From NCBI RefSeq assembly GCF_011742875.1, contig NZ_JAAQTL010000001.1, positions 2,914,001 to 2,978,000 on the forward strand: DNA of 64,000 nucleotides, read 5' to 3'. Source of the DNA: Luteibacter yeojuensis (GTDB taxonomy: Bacteria > Pseudomonadota > Gammaproteobacteria > Xanthomonadales > Rhodanobacteraceae). Made by a program: the position numbers and the translations under genes. Below the pieces are notes generated by a model, which ran no database searches, was not told the DNA's origin, and saw only the letters and a program-made list of their open reading frames with translations. Position 1 is the stretch's first letter. Each line of letters opens with the position of its first letter. Below, piece by piece: positions 1 through 9,488 of the stretch.

Positions 1-590
1 ACCGCGAGCGTGAGCGCTTCCGGCAGGCTGAGCCGCGCGGGTGCCTTGCCGAAGTAGGCGAGGCTTGCCGCGCCCACCCCTTCCACGTTGCGACCGAAGG
101 GCGCGGCGTTGAGGTAGGCCTCGAGGATGTCGTGCTTGGAGTGGAACAGCTCCAGCTGCAGCGCCCTTCCCACCTGCACGAGCTTGCCGCCGGGCGTTCG
201 CGTGTCCAGATGCCACATCAGGCGGGCCAGCTGCATCGTGATCGTCGATCCGCCCTGGGGATGCCCGCCGCGAACGTAGGTCACCCACGCGCCGCGCAGC
301 AGGCCCCAGGCGCTGACCCCCGGATGCCAGCGAAACCAGCGGTCCTCGTGCAGCAGCACCGCATCGACCATCGAGGGCGAGATGTCCTCGAGGGGCACCC
401 ACAGGCGATAGCGCTGGTCGCTGGCGAGGGTGAGGCGCAGCAGGCGGCCGTTCGCGTCGTATACCGCCGTGGAGGACGGAAACGCCGCGCGCAGCGGATC
501 GTGTGGCCAGAGCCGGCATCCCACGAGGATGCCGGCGACGAGCAGAATGGCCGCGAGGGCGTTGTGCCAGCGGGGAAGACGAAGCCTCAG
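1..590 (-). CDS. pbpC: Penicillin-binding protein 1C, 5' part (cut by window edge)
   Basis: Peptidoglycan glycosyltransferase/transpeptidase of the inner membrane. About 196 N-terminal residues are visible and the rest lies outside the window. There is a short basic N-terminus and a membrane segment (ALAAILLVAGILVG). The GT51 domain follows, with its catalytic Glu in HEDRWF and the motifs QGGSTITMQLAR and AYLNAAPFGRNVEGV. PbpC next to an alpha-2-macroglobulin is a well-known pairing, as in E. coli pbpC-yfhM. The start is odd: after an in-frame stop near 650 there is no ATG, GTG or TTG before the membrane segment. A CTG at 590 overlaps the upstream stop (CTGA) and sits 8 nt after a GGAG. The next standard start, GTG at 524, would delete the membrane anchor. 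I use the CTG, with uncertainty. Confidence 0.85.
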   Translation of the reverse strand, partial: MRLRLPRWHNALAAILLVAGILVGCRLWPHDPLRAAFPSSTAVYDANGRLLRLTLASDQRYRLWVPLEDISPSMVDAVLLHEDRWFRWHPGVSAWGLLRGAWVTYVRGGHPQGGSTITMQLARLMWHLDTRTPGGKLVQVGRALQLELFHSKHDILEAYLNAAPFGRNVEGVGAASLAYFGKAPARLSLPEALTLA

Positions 591-3500
591 GGTTTTCGCT
601 CCACCGTGATCGTGCCGCCGCCCGGCGCGCGCGCCTGCACGCTGCGGTCATACAGCGACTGCGCCAGCGCGGGCGGCACGACGAAGGTGCCGGCATTTGT
701 TGCCTTGATCCGGTACACGAACTCCTGCACGTCGCGGCTCGCGTAACCGTAGACCACCACGCGGTCTTCGCGCACGTCGGCATAGGCCGGTGTCCAGGTG
801 GACTCGGGGTTGCCGATGGGCGATCGCCATGCCGGCGTATCGCCGGCTTCGCCGCCACCCTCGGCATCGGCTTCGTCCCCTTCGCCGGTGCTTTCGCCCT
901 CGGCCGACGAGTCGTCGGACGCCGGCGCGGCCGATGCCTCGGCGGGCGGCGCGGTATCGAGCACCGGTTCGAAACCACCCGGCAGGAGATCCACGATGGC
1001 GACATCCGCGACACCGTCGTCCTTCGTGGCGCGAATGCGCACATGCACGTCGATCTCGTCGCCGGTGTTCACCGTATCGACGGCCTTGCCGTCGAGCGTC
1101 GTATAACGGCGGACGATCTCGAGGCCGTCCTTGCGGACGTCGGTGGACGGCTTGCGATCGAAGCCGGTCTGGGCGACCCCGTACCAGGCGGTCGCATCGG
1201 CATCGTTGACCAGGCGCAGGCGCTGCGTGCCGGCGGACCAGTGCGCATCCAGGAGGGAGCCCCTGGGCGCGCCGATCGGCGTCACCGCGCCGTTCGCCGC
1301 GACGGCGCCGATCGAGAGCTTCGCGGTATCGCCGCCGCCGTCCTTCGCCCATGCGTCCAGCGCGAGGATGATCATGCCGGACGACAAGGTGTTGTAGTGT
1401 CCCTTCCCCAGCGGGCGCACGAGGTTTTCGACCGTCTCCGGCGGCAGGGCCTTCGCCTGTTCCGGGAAATGCTTCGACAGCAGGTAAAGCACGGTCGCGT
1501 CGCGGATCGGTGCGTCGTAGTACTCGGCATAGACATAAGCCTCGTCGGCGGACGGACGCGTGAGCAGCTTCCGCGGGCCGGCGATCAGGTCGCCGGCGAG
1601 CTTGTCCTGGTGCAGGAGCTTGTACGACGCCGCCACCCAGGCCGCGGCGAGGTCGTTCTTCCATGCCTTCGGATGAACCTCCTGCAGGCGGCGCTGTACC
1701 GAGGCGAGATCGTTGGTGGTGACGTTGCCCTGGCGGGTCAGCAGGTAGACGGCGTACGCGCGCTGACGCATCGCCGCGAGGGAATCGCCGGTGTCGTCGG
1801 CCGCGATCTGCCGCAGTGCATTGTCGGCGGAGGCGAGCATGTCGCGCGGCACGGCCACACCGCGATCGCCGGCCTCCAGCAGGTAGTGGACGGCGTAGTC
1901 GGTGACGAACGCATTCGTGTCCGGTGTCGTTGTCCACAGCCCGAAACCGCCCTGTCCGTTCTGCCTGGCGCGCAAGGTGCCGAGCAAGGCCGCCACAGGG
2001 TCGGCGGGCGGCGTGGCGCCGTCCTGCATGCGCGCCGGCTTCACGTCGCCGAATTCGGGCCGCTTACCGAGGACCAGCGCCGGCATCGCCGCGCTGACAA
2101 CCTGCTCGGTGCAGTAATGAGGGAAATCCACGAGGTATGCGGCCAACCCGCGCGCCAGCACCACAGGGACCGTGGAGAACGCGGCGTCGCGGACCGCGTA
2201 TTCGTCGTGCATGTCGCGCAGGCCCGTCACGTCGGCGCGCCCGTGGGCATCCACGTGGCCGAAGGCCAGATCGGTGCGCAGCGGCGAGGCCGGCCGCACC
2301 GACAGGTCCACCGCCTGCCTGGCCGACTTGCCGCCATAACTCGCGGTGAAGGTCATGTTCCCGGAGCCGAGCCTGTCCGTCGCGCGTACGCGGAAGACGG
2401 CCACGCCCTCGCGCATCTCGCCGAGGCTGAGCGTCTTCGCCGTATCGCCTACGATCTGCAGCTGCGGGCCGAGTTTCAGGCCCACCGCCACCGGCACGTC
2501 CTTGCCGCCGAGCCCGGTGAGGTTGTTCGCCACGCCAACGCTGATCTCGGCCTCGTCGCCCGGCGCCAGGGTGGTCGGCACGTTCGGCGAGAGCACGAAG
2601 TCGCCGCGCACGGTCGTGGACCCCTCGAAGGTGCCGGTGCGCTCCGGCGAGACGGCCACGGCCATCACGCGCAGCTTGCCATTGAAATAGTCGGGCACCG
2701 TATACGTAAGGTCGCGCGAACCGTCGACGTCGACGATGCCGGACCAGTACGCCACCGGCTTGTCGCGCTTGCGCCGGAACGGATTCAGCTGGCGGGCAAT
2801 CGCACCCTCGGCGTCGCCGCCCGGCGCAGCCATGCCCATCAGCTTCTCGAAGTCCGGGATGATGAGGTCGAGGATCTGCGAAGTGGACACCTCGAGCATG
2901 CGCTTGCGGAAGAAGTAGTCCAGCGGATCGCCAAGCTTGTAGCGGGCCACCTGCAGGATGCCCTCGTCCACCGCGAACACGACAGCGCGGGTCGGCGTGG
3001 GTGAGGTGACGTGGAAGGTCACGGTGTCGCCTGGCTTCACCAGCGGGGGCGACTCCACGGCGATCGCGCTCCGCCGCGCGTCCATGTTGACCGAGAACGG
3101 CACCACACCGAACGACAGCGGGCTCATGAAGATCTCGTCGGACGATGGGTCGCGCACGTACTGCACGTTGATGTAACCGTTGCCCTCGAAGTCCGCGGGG
3201 ACGGCGATGTGCTGCACCGAGCTCGTCGTGTCGGCATGGAACCAGGCGTGCGCATAGACCTTGTCGCGCTCGATCGTGATGAGGCCGCTGCCGGCGTACG
3301 GCGCGCGGATGGCGACATCCACCGTCTCGCCCGGCGCATAATCCTTCTTCGACAGCGTGAGCTGCAGTTCCGCGTTGCGCTCCAGCGAACGCGACACGTT
3401 GCCTTCGCCCGCCACGGACCAGGCGACGCGATTGACTTCCTTGCCGTCGGCGTTCTTCACCACGAGGGCGAAGTTGCCCGGCTTGTCCGTGGGCAGCGCC

Positions 3501-6500
3501 ACGTCGAGGCCGGCTGCCGGTATCGTGAGCGGGGTTTCCGCAAGCGTGGACTCGCGCGCCCTGGATTCGTACTTGAAGACGCCGGAATCCTGCTTCGTGA
3601 GCACCGACACGTAGCGGGTCTCCACGATGGCCTGCTTCAAGCCCTTGAGTTCGATGCGCTTCGCGGTCGGATCGATGGCCACGAGGTTCACGGTGCGTTT
3701 CGCGTCGCGGCTCACGTAGTCCAGGTTGTCGACAGCCTTGTAGCCCACCAGCCAATCGTTGGACGACACCATGCCCTGGGTCGCGGCGGCCACGCTGCGA
3801 CCGCCTTCCGCCTCGTACGCCTTGGCGAGGAAGTAGAGCTGGTATGTGGCATCGGCATAGCGGGACAGGTCGAGCGCGAACTCCGCGTGGCCCTTGTCGT
3901 CGGTCTTCGCGTCGGCAAGCTTTTCCTCGAAACCTTCCTTGGCACGGCGGACGTCGTAGAAGCGATAGTCCTTGTAACTGGGGAAGGATGCGAAGGCCGG
4001 ACGCAGCGTCAGCGAACCTTCCACGCGGCGATTCGCCGCCGGCGTGCCGAAGAGGTTCTGCACGTCCACCAGCGCCTTCAGCTGCGCGGGCTTCACCCAG
4101 CCCTCCACCACGGTGCGGGAGAGCTTCGCCGACACTTTCATCCGGTCGGGTTGGAATTCCTTCACCTGCACCGTGGTGCTGCCGATCTGCGAGTAAGGCT
4201 TCCCGTCCTTGGCGATATAGAGGTTCACCGTCCAGTTGCCGGTCGGCGAGGTTTCGGCCGTGGTGTAACCGAGTTCGGCGAAGCCGGCCGTGTCCATCGA
4301 CACGGTTTCCTGGCGTACGGCGGTACCGCGCGGGTCCACGACTTCGGCGATGAGCGGCATGCCGGCGACGCTGCGCGTCCAGCTGTTGGCGCGCACGATC
4401 ATGCCGATATGGAAGAGGTCGCCCGGCCGGTAGATGCCGCGGTCGGAGAACAGGTAAGCGGAAAGCTGGCCCTGGCTGTGCGCATTGGGCTCGCCGCCAA
4501 TGTCGAAGCGGGAGAAATCGAGTGAACGGTCGTAGCTGCCGACGGGCAGGAACGACAGGTCCTCGCCCTGGCGCACCACGAACATCGCCGGCGTCTTCTC
4601 CTGGGCGAAATCCTTCAGGTTGGCGAAATGCGCGCTGCCGTCGGCACCGGTGGCCTGGGTGAACAGGGTGCTGCCGTTCTTCGCGACGACCGACACCGAC
4701 GCGCCGGCCACGGGGGAGCCGGTGCGAATCGACTGGACGAAGATGTCGTAGCTGCCGTCGAGCACCTTCTTCGCGATCACGCCGAGATCGGTGATGACGA
4801 TGAGGCGCTGATCGCGCGGAGCGTCGTACATCATGCCGTCGGTATCGTAGCGGTCGGCGGCCGCGGCGGCCGCCGCCGCGTCGGGATCGCCGCCGGCTTC
4901 GCGCGCGGCGGCTTCCCGGGCCGCCTTCTCGCGGCGGTCGCGCGCTTCCGCGGCGGCCTTGGCGTCGTAACCGGACAGCTTGAGGAGGAACACGCCCCGT
5001 TTGCCGGAGGCAAGGTACCGGCCCAGGTCGAAGCCTTCGTAATGCGCCTTCCCCGGACCTTCGTCGGGAAAGGGCGTGGTGCTCACGAAGCGGTCGACGA
5101 TGTTGTCGGGAGTCAGGCTGTACAACTCGGGTTTGGCGAAGGTGCCCGCATTCATCGACACGAGGTGCTGGAGCTGGTCGGGAAGCACCCGGCCGACCTC
5201 GACGCGCATGCCGGGCATGTTGCGCGACACCACGGAGACGCGGTGATCGCCGCTCAGCGACAGCAGCGATCCATCGGCCATGAATCGCAGCAGCTTCGGA
5301 TAGTCCGGTACGGTGAGCAGGTCCGCGCGCGGCCTGGGCATCACGTAGCCGCCGAACGAGGTCATGCCCTTGTCGACGCGCACGTAGATACGCTGACCCG
5401 GCCGGGCGTGGTAGCGGAAGCTCTGCGTCTCCGACCAGTCGTTCTCCGTCGGGACGATCTCGGGCTTCAGCTTCGCGAACGTACGCAGGTCGGCTTCGCC
5501 GATGGTGTCCACGCTGCCATGCTTGTCATCGTCGGCAGGCAGGGCCCACACCTGCAGCTTTTTCGCCAGGTCGCTGTCGCTTACCGGGCCGCCGAAACGC
5601 ATCACGACCACCTGTTCCGGCTCGAAGCGCTCGTTGTCCACCAGCGTGGCGGAAACCTCGTCCAATGTCAGGCTGTAGAGGCCCGGGACACGCACCGAGG
5701 TTTCGAGGTCCTTTTCCGTACCGTCGCCGCCGCGACTGCTGCGCACGCCGTCGTCGAGGTGCAGGCGCACCGAGCCGTCGTCGCGGGGCAATTCCAGCGG
5801 CTGCGAATGGACGAAGGCGTTGAGGCGGTGCTCGTCGTAGGTGACGGTGTACTTGAGTTCGCTGCCGCGCTTTTCATTCCCGCTGCGCAGGTCCAGCGCC
5901 AGGCGCTTCTCCAGCTGCGCCGCGTCCACCGGGTAATTGAAGCCAAGCTGCACGATGGTCTTCTTACGGGTCGGGTCCTGCGGGTCCTGGTAGAACTCGC
6001 CGTTGACCACGCGCACCGTGAAGGGCTCGGTCTCGAAGCTGAAATGATCCTCGGCCAGCAACGCTTGCGGCGCGAAGACCTTCGCCTTGTCGAAGCGCAC
6101 GTCGACCTTGCGGCCCACCGGCCAGTCGTTGGCAGGCACGAACCGGAGCGTCCGGTCGTTTTCCCAGGTCCATTGACCCGGCAGCTTCGGGTCCATGGCA
6201 ATGCCCTCGGTCACCACGTTGCCCAGCGATTCCAGGCGCGCGGCCGAGGCGGAAAAGGTGACGGTGAGCGGATGGATCGTCAGCGGCGTGTGGGCGTAGT
6301 CGCTGATGTCCGGCGCCGGTGCCTGGAACGTGATCCGCTCCGGCTCGACGGGGCGCGGCCGGTTCTGCCACCAGTGCCATCCGAACCAGCCGGCGGCGAC
6401 GACGACGAGCACCGCGGCGACGGTACCGGCGAACTTCACCGGATGATGGCGCGCAGCGCGTCCGGTGGCGGGCATCCAGGCGGGAGCGGACCAGGCGAGG

Positions 6501-6595
6501 TTGCCGAACACGGGACGCAGCGCCCAGGCCAGAAGGCGGAAGAAGCCGCGCACCACGCGCACGGGCAGCAGAGCGATAAAGCGAAGCAGGTCCAT
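587..6595 (-). CDS. yfhM: Bacterial alpha-2-macroglobulin (YfhM-like), thioester type
   Basis: Large periplasmic protease trap of 2002 residues, held by an N-terminal membrane segment (about residues 42-64) rather than a lipobox. Its presumed job is to capture foreign proteases that breach the outer membrane, while its partner PbpC repairs peptidoglycan. MG-type beta domains fill the first two thirds. The thioester motif CTEQ is at about C1495 and is followed by an alpha-helical thioester domain, so this is the trapping type rather than the thioester-less type. An Ala/Arg/Asp-rich segment occurs near residue 560-600 and an acidic Glu/Gly/Ser linker near the C-terminus. The start is MDLLRFIALL at 6595 behind a GGAAGGGAAC ribosome site; an in-frame ATG at 6793 has no such support. 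It ends inside the CTGA junction with pbpC. Confidence 0.93.
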   Translation of the reverse strand: MDLLRFIALLPVRVVRGFFRLLAWALRPVFGNLAWSAPAWMPATGRAARHHPVKFAGTVAAVLVVVAAGWFGWHWWQNRPRPVEPERITFQAPAPDISDYAHTPLTIHPLTVTFSASAARLESLGNVVTEGIAMDPKLPGQWTWENDRTLRFVPANDWPVGRKVDVRFDKAKVFAPQALLAEDHFSFETEPFTVRVVNGEFYQDPQDPTRKKTIVQLGFNYPVDAAQLEKRLALDLRSGNEKRGSELKYTVTYDEHRLNAFVHSQPLELPRDDGSVRLHLDDGVRSSRGGDGTEKDLETSVRVPGLYSLTLDEVSATLVDNERFEPEQVVVMRFGGPVSDSDLAKKLQVWALPADDDKHGSVDTIGEADLRTFAKLKPEIVPTENDWSETQSFRYHARPGQRIYVRVDKGMTSFGGYVMPRPRADLLTVPDYPKLLRFMADGSLLSLSGDHRVSVVSRNMPGMRVEVGRVLPDQLQHLVSMNAGTFAKPELYSLTPDNIVDRFVSTTPFPDEGPGKAHYEGFDLGRYLASGKRGVFLLKLSGYDAKAAAEARDRREKAAREAAAREAGGDPDAAAAAAAADRYDTDGMMYDAPRDQRLIVITDLGVIAKKVLDGSYDIFVQSIRTGSPVAGASVSVVAKNGSTLFTQATGADGSAHFANLKDFAQEKTPAMFVVRQGEDLSFLPVGSYDRSLDFSRFDIGGEPNAHSQGQLSAYLFSDRGIYRPGDLFHIGMIVRANSWTRSVAGMPLIAEVVDPRGTAVRQETVSMDTAGFAELGYTTAETSPTGNWTVNLYIAKDGKPYSQIGSTTVQVKEFQPDRMKVSAKLSRTVVEGWVKPAQLKALVDVQNLFGTPAANRRVEGSLTLRPAFASFPSYKDYRFYDVRRAKEGFEEKLADAKTDDKGHAEFALDLSRYADATYQLYFLAKAYEAEGGRSVAAATQGMVSSNDWLVGYKAVDNLDYVSRDAKRTVNLVAIDPTAKRIELKGLKQAIVETRYVSVLTKQDSGVFKYESRARESTLAETPLTIPAAGLDVALPTDKPGNFALVVKNADGKEVNRVAWSVAGEGNVSRSLERNAELQLTLSKKDYAPGETVDVAIRAPYAGSGLITIERDKVYAHAWFHADTTSSVQHIAVPADFEGNGYINVQYVRDPSSDEIFMSPLSFGVVPFSVNMDARRSAIAVESPPLVKPGDTVTFHVTSPTPTRAVVFAVDEGILQVARYKLGDPLDYFFRKRMLEVSTSQILDLIIPDFEKLMGMAAPGGDAEGAIARQLNPFRRKRDKPVAYWSGIVDVDGSRDLTYTVPDYFNGKLRVMAVAVSPERTGTFEGSTTVRGDFVLSPNVPTTLAPGDEAEISVGVANNLTGLGGKDVPVAVGLKLGPQLQIVGDTAKTLSLGEMREGVAVFRVRATDRLGSGNMTFTASYGGKSARQAVDLSVRPASPLRTDLAFGHVDAHGRADVTGLRDMHDEYAVRDAAFSTVPVVLARGLAAYLVDFPHYCTEQVVSAAMPALVLGKRPEFGDVKPARMQDGATPPADPVAALLGTLRARQNGQGGFGLWTTTPDTNAFVTDYAVHYLLEAGDRGVAVPRDMLASADNALRQIAADDTGDSLAAMRQRAYAVYLLTRQGNVTTNDLASVQRRLQEVHPKAWKNDLAAAWVAASYKLLHQDKLAGDLIAGPRKLLTRPSADEAYVYAEYYDAPIRDATVLYLLSKHFPEQAKALPPETVENLVRPLGKGHYNTLSSGMIILALDAWAKDGGGDTAKLSIGAVAANGAVTPIGAPRGSLLDAHWSAGTQRLRLVNDADATAWYGVAQTGFDRKPSTDVRKDGLEIVRRYTTLDGKAVDTVNTGDEIDVHVRIRATKDDGVADVAIVDLLPGGFEPVLDTAPPAEASAAPASDDSSAEGESTGEGDEADAEGGGEAGDTPAWRSPIGNPESTWTPAYADVREDRVVVYGYASRDVQEFVYRIKATNAGTFVVPPALAQSLYDRSVQARAPGGGTITVERKP

Positions 6596-6985
6596 GTTCC
6601 CTTCCGGTCCTTTCCCAGGTGACGGATACGCCTGGCCTCCGCCCATCGCGGCAGCGACGAACGGGTTATGGCCTACGTATCCCCAAAAACTATCCTTGCG
6701 CGCGGCATATGCCAGGGCGACGGCGAAATTCTGGCACAGACGGGACACGTGTCGTGCTGTTCCAGACGCGTCACACAATAGAAGAAATCTCAAAAATCGA
6801 TCTAAATCCTCCTGGCGTGATCTGGCTCACGGTGGCCGCGTAACCTCATGTAACGGGCATCTATCTTGCTTTATCGTCGAGACGTCCGCGGGGGAAGCGG
6901 ATGGCGGGGCCGCAGGAAGCGGGCCGTGCCGCATGGGACGCTCCGCGCGAGGGGATTCGAAAGCGCGGGCCTGACGGTAGATACG
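6596..6985. other. Non-coding stretch between divergent genes
   Basis: 390 bases between the alpha-2-macroglobulin and HWE kinase genes. An AT-rich tract lies around 6770-6815, as expected for divergent promoters. I could not pick out convincing -35/-10 pairs or a small gene. Open frames running through it are extensions of the flanking genes. Confidence 0.6.
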
Positions 6986-7636
6986 ATGAGCGACAATGCG
7001 ACAAGCCCAATGGACGACGTGATGGTCCTGCGCGACACCGCACGCGCACAGCGCGTGGTGATCGACGACCTGAACCATCGCATGAAGAACATGCTCATGG
7101 TCGTGCAGGCCATGGCCCGGCAGAGTTTTCGCGACGATCGTCCGCTCGACAGTTCCATGGACGCGTTCGAGAGCCGCCTTCGCGCGCTGGCCAGCGCGCA
7201 CGACCTGCTGCTGACACGACCGGTCCGGCATGTGGCCTTCCTGGGGGTCGTCGAGTCCACCATCGCCCCGCACGATCCCGGTAACGCCAGGGTGAACGTC
7301 TCCGGCCCGCCGCTCGTGCTGGATGCCGAAACCGCCGTGGCGGTGGCCATGGCGCTGCACGAGCTGCTCACCAATGCGAGCAAGTACGGCGCCCTGTCCA
7401 CCGCTGCCGGCACCGTGACCATCGCCTGGTCGTTCGTCGTCGGACAGGCGGGCGGTAGGGTACGGCTGGAATGGAAGGAGCGCGGTGGCCCCCCGGTGAA
7501 ACCCCCGCTCCGGCGCGGGTTCGGCACCCGGTTCATCGAGCGGACGCTTGCCGGCGAAGCGCGTGGCGAGGCGGCCATCCGCTTCGAGCCGGATGGCGTC
7601 CGGGCCGTCTTCGAGGCCCCCGCCCGGCGGGCCTGA
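6986..7636 (+). CDS. HWE-family sensor histidine kinase, no sensor domain
   Basis: A 216-residue cytoplasmic protein made almost only of a histidine kinase core. The phospho-acceptor region reads DLNHRMKNMLMVVQAMARQS. The N box is HELLTNASKYGALS, followed by RLEWKERGG, which carries the W-x-E signature of the HWE family, and RRGFGTRFIERTL as the G-box region. There is no PAS, GAF, phytochrome or membrane segment, so the input must come from a partner protein. No response regulator is adjacent. HWE kinases often feed the general stress response in alphaproteobacteria, but the role here is unknown. The start MSDNATSP is chosen for its position; its ribosome site is weak and ATG at 7010 is an alternative. 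Confidence 0.8.
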   Translation: MSDNATSPMDDVMVLRDTARAQRVVIDDLNHRMKNMLMVVQAMARQSFRDDRPLDSSMDAFESRLRALASAHDLLLTRPVRHVAFLGVVESTIAPHDPGNARVNVSGPPLVLDAETAVAVAMALHELLTNASKYGALSTAAGTVTIAWSFVVGQAGGRVRLEWKERGGPPVKPPLRRGFGTRFIERTLAGEARGEAAIRFEPDGVRAVFEAPARRA

Positions 7637-7678
7637 TCGCCTCCGGTCGCCGGGGGTCGAATAAATGTCGGTCGCCCT

Positions 7679-7706
7679 TGTCGATTCCACCGGTCCACAA
7701 TCGACG
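7679..7706 (+). promoter_or_regulatory. Candidate ECF42-dependent promoter
   Basis: TGTCGA (7679-7684), a 17-base spacer, then CGACG (7702-7706), ending 47 bases before the first DGPF gene. From memory, ECF42 target promoters carry TGTCGA at -35 and a CGA-type element at -10. The ECF42-type sigma gene is at the end of this gene run, so this would be its own target promoter. Confidence 0.55.
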
Positions 7707-7753
7707 TCTCCATGAACGCCCGGGATCGCCCGGGCCCTCGCGGGAGTACGACG

Positions 7754-8215
7754 ATGCGTTTCATGGTGATGGTGAGAGCGACCGCGGCCTCCGAGGCCGG
7801 CGTGATGCCCAGTGAGGAATTGCTCACGGCCATGGGCCACTTCAACGAAGCCATGTGCCGGGCCGGCGTGATGCTGGCAGGGGAAGGCCTGCATCCGAGC
7901 AGCGCCGGCGCCCGCGTGCGTTTCCAGGGCGACCGGCGCGAGGTGGTCGACGGCCCCTTCCCCGAGACCGGCGAGCTCATCGCCGGATTCTGGCTGCTGC
8001 AGTTGCGCTCCCTCGACGAAGCCATCGAATGGATGAAACGGGCACCCAATCCGTTCGAAGGCATCGACTCAGAAATTGAGATTCGCCGCGTCTACGATGC
8101 CGAGGACTTCGGCGCCGAATTCACTCCCGAAGCACACGCGCAGGAAGAACGCCTGCGCGCCGAACTGGCGTCCCGCCATGAGTCGAACCACCCCCAACGA
8201 AAGGAGTTCACATGA
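7754..8215 (+). CDS. YCII/DGPF-domain protein
   Basis: A 153-residue member of the YCII-related DGPF family. The fold is ferredoxin-like, with MRFMVMVRA as the first strand, AGEGLHPSSAGARV in the middle and the family signature VVDGPFPETGELIAGFW. The biochemical role of these proteins is not known. They are consistently linked to ECF42 sigma factors and are considered their regulon. The start at 7754 follows GGGAG with good spacing. A 4-bp ATGA overlap couples it to the VOC gene. The last 50 residues (from DAEDFGAEF) are a charged tail beyond the domain. Confidence 0.88.
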   Translation: MRFMVMVRATAASEAGVMPSEELLTAMGHFNEAMCRAGVMLAGEGLHPSSAGARVRFQGDRREVVDGPFPETGELIAGFWLLQLRSLDEAIEWMKRAPNPFEGIDSEIEIRRVYDAEDFGAEFTPEAHAQEERLRAELASRHESNHPQRKEFT

Positions 8216-8661
8216 AGATCCAGCCCTACTTGTTTTTCAACGGTGACTGCGAAGAAGCCTTCAGGTTCTACGAGAAAGCGCTCGGCGGAAAGATCAACGA
8301 GCTGCATCGTTTCAACGAAATGCCCCCGCAGGAGAACGCCGGTGGCAGCGACGACGGATGCGGTGGCATGGACATGTCCGGCATGGGCGATAAGATCATG
8401 CACGCGAGCCTCTCCGTCGGCGACCAGATGATCATGGGATCGGACGGCGACATGAAGGACTTCAAGCCCATCCAGGGCGTCAGGGTCGCGATCGGCATCG
8501 ACGACGCCAAGAAGGGCGGGAAGGTTTTCGACGCCCTTGCCGAGGGTGGCAAGGTGGAGATGCCCTATGGCGAAACCTTCTGGGCACAGGGCTTCGGCAT
8601 GTGCACGGACAAGTTCGGCGTGCCCTGGATGGTCAACGCGGGCGACAAACCCAGCCCGTAA
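8212..8661 (+). CDS. VOC-family (PhnB/glyoxalase-like) protein
   Basis: A 149-residue protein beginning MKIQPYLFFNGDCEEAFRFY, the typical opening of PhnB-like vicinal-oxygen-chelate proteins. These are beta-alpha-beta-beta-beta modules that dimerise and often bind a metal. The substrate cannot be read from sequence; PhnB names are historical and do not imply phosphonate metabolism. A short Gly/Asp/Met-rich insertion (SDDGCGGMDMSGMG) sits near residues 45-60. The gene overlaps the upstream DGPF gene by 4 bp and lies 10 bp before the next one, so it belongs to the ECF42-linked unit. Confidence 0.87.
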   Translation: MKIQPYLFFNGDCEEAFRFYEKALGGKINELHRFNEMPPQENAGGSDDGCGGMDMSGMGDKIMHASLSVGDQMIMGSDGDMKDFKPIQGVRVAIGIDDAKKGGKVFDALAEGGKVEMPYGETFWAQGFGMCTDKFGVPWMVNAGDKPSP

Positions 8662-8671
8662 GGAGCGAACC

Positions 8672-9436
8672 ATGCAATTCCTCATCGTCCGCAAGGCGGA
8701 CCATGACAGCGAGGCCGGCGTGATGCCCAGCCGCGAACTGCTCGAGGCGATGGGCGAGTACATCGACACGCTGGCGGCCGAGGGCCGCCTGCTTGCCGGC
8801 GAAGGCCTGAAGCCCAGCAGCGCGGGCGTTCGGGTCACCTTCGGTCCCGGCCGCAAGGCGATCACCGTCGATGGCCCCTTCGCGGAAACGAAGGAACTCG
8901 TCGCCGGGTTCAGCATCATCGAAGCGGCATCGATGGAAGACGCCGTGGCATGGGTGAAGGGCTGGCCGGCGGAAGACGCGCACGGCCAGGCCGAGATCGA
9001 CATCCGCCCCATCGGTTGCCCCGGAGGGCTTTCCGGCTTCGGCAATCCCAGCGAGGAGGAATCGCCCAAGCCGCGCTACATGGTGATGCTCAAGGCGAAC
9101 GAGCGCAGCGAGACGGACTGGAATCCCGGCCCGGAACAGCTCGGCCGCATGAGCGAGGCCAACCGCGCGGGACACGAAGCCGGCTTCCTCATTGCCGGTC
9201 ACGGCCTGTCGTCCAGCCGGCATGCGAAGCGGGTGACGTTCGGCAAGGGCAAGCCCACGGTGCTGGACGGCCCCTTCGCCGAAATCAAGGAAATGGTCGC
9301 GGGCTTCTGGGTGCTTCGCGTGGACGGCATCGACGACGTCATCGCCTGGGCGGAAACCTTTCCGTTCCCGGACGGCGACGATGCCCGCCTCGAAATCCGC
9401 GAACTGTGGCGAATGGAAGACCTGATCCCGGCCTGA
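8672..9436 (+). CDS. Tandem two-domain YCII/DGPF protein
   Basis: A 254-residue protein with two YCII/DGPF domains in a row. The first (about residues 1-118) has TVDGPFAETKELVAGF; the second (about 135-254) has VLDGPFAEIKEMVAGFW. The linker is Pro/Glu/Ser-rich. Single-domain members form dimers, so the fusion may be a covalent version of that dimer. The start at 8672 follows AAGGAGCGAACC. It lies directly upstream of the ECF42 sigma gene, the arrangement seen in ECF42 loci of many bacteria. Function unknown. Confidence 0.88.
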   Translation: MQFLIVRKADHDSEAGVMPSRELLEAMGEYIDTLAAEGRLLAGEGLKPSSAGVRVTFGPGRKAITVDGPFAETKELVAGFSIIEAASMEDAVAWVKGWPAEDAHGQAEIDIRPIGCPGGLSGFGNPSEEESPKPRYMVMLKANERSETDWNPGPEQLGRMSEANRAGHEAGFLIAGHGLSSSRHAKRVTFGKGKPTVLDGPFAEIKEMVAGFWVLRVDGIDDVIAWAETFPFPDGDDARLEIRELWRMEDLIPA

Positions 9437-9488
9437 TTGACGCAACGCGGCTTGCCACGCATGGCGGCGAATGCTGTCATGCGTGGTC

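Noticed and set aside
503..3004. Long open frame (833 codons) on the plus strand opposite the alpha-2-macroglobulin gene
   Set aside because: Arg/His-rich product with no domain; high-GC third-position bias of the real minus-strand gene opens the opposite frame.
4628..6622. Long plus-strand open frame opposite the 5' half of the alpha-2-macroglobulin gene
   Set aside because: Same shadow effect; no ribosome site and no recognisable motif.
6596..6793. Longer N-terminus for the alpha-2-macroglobulin (ATG at 6793)
   Set aside because: The added 66 residues look like upstream DNA read-through, and the ATG at 6595 has a clear ribosome site.
6866..6985. Longer start for the HWE kinase (ATG at 6866)
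   Set aside because: The added residues are Arg/Gly-rich with no family similarity; the core begins soon after 6986.
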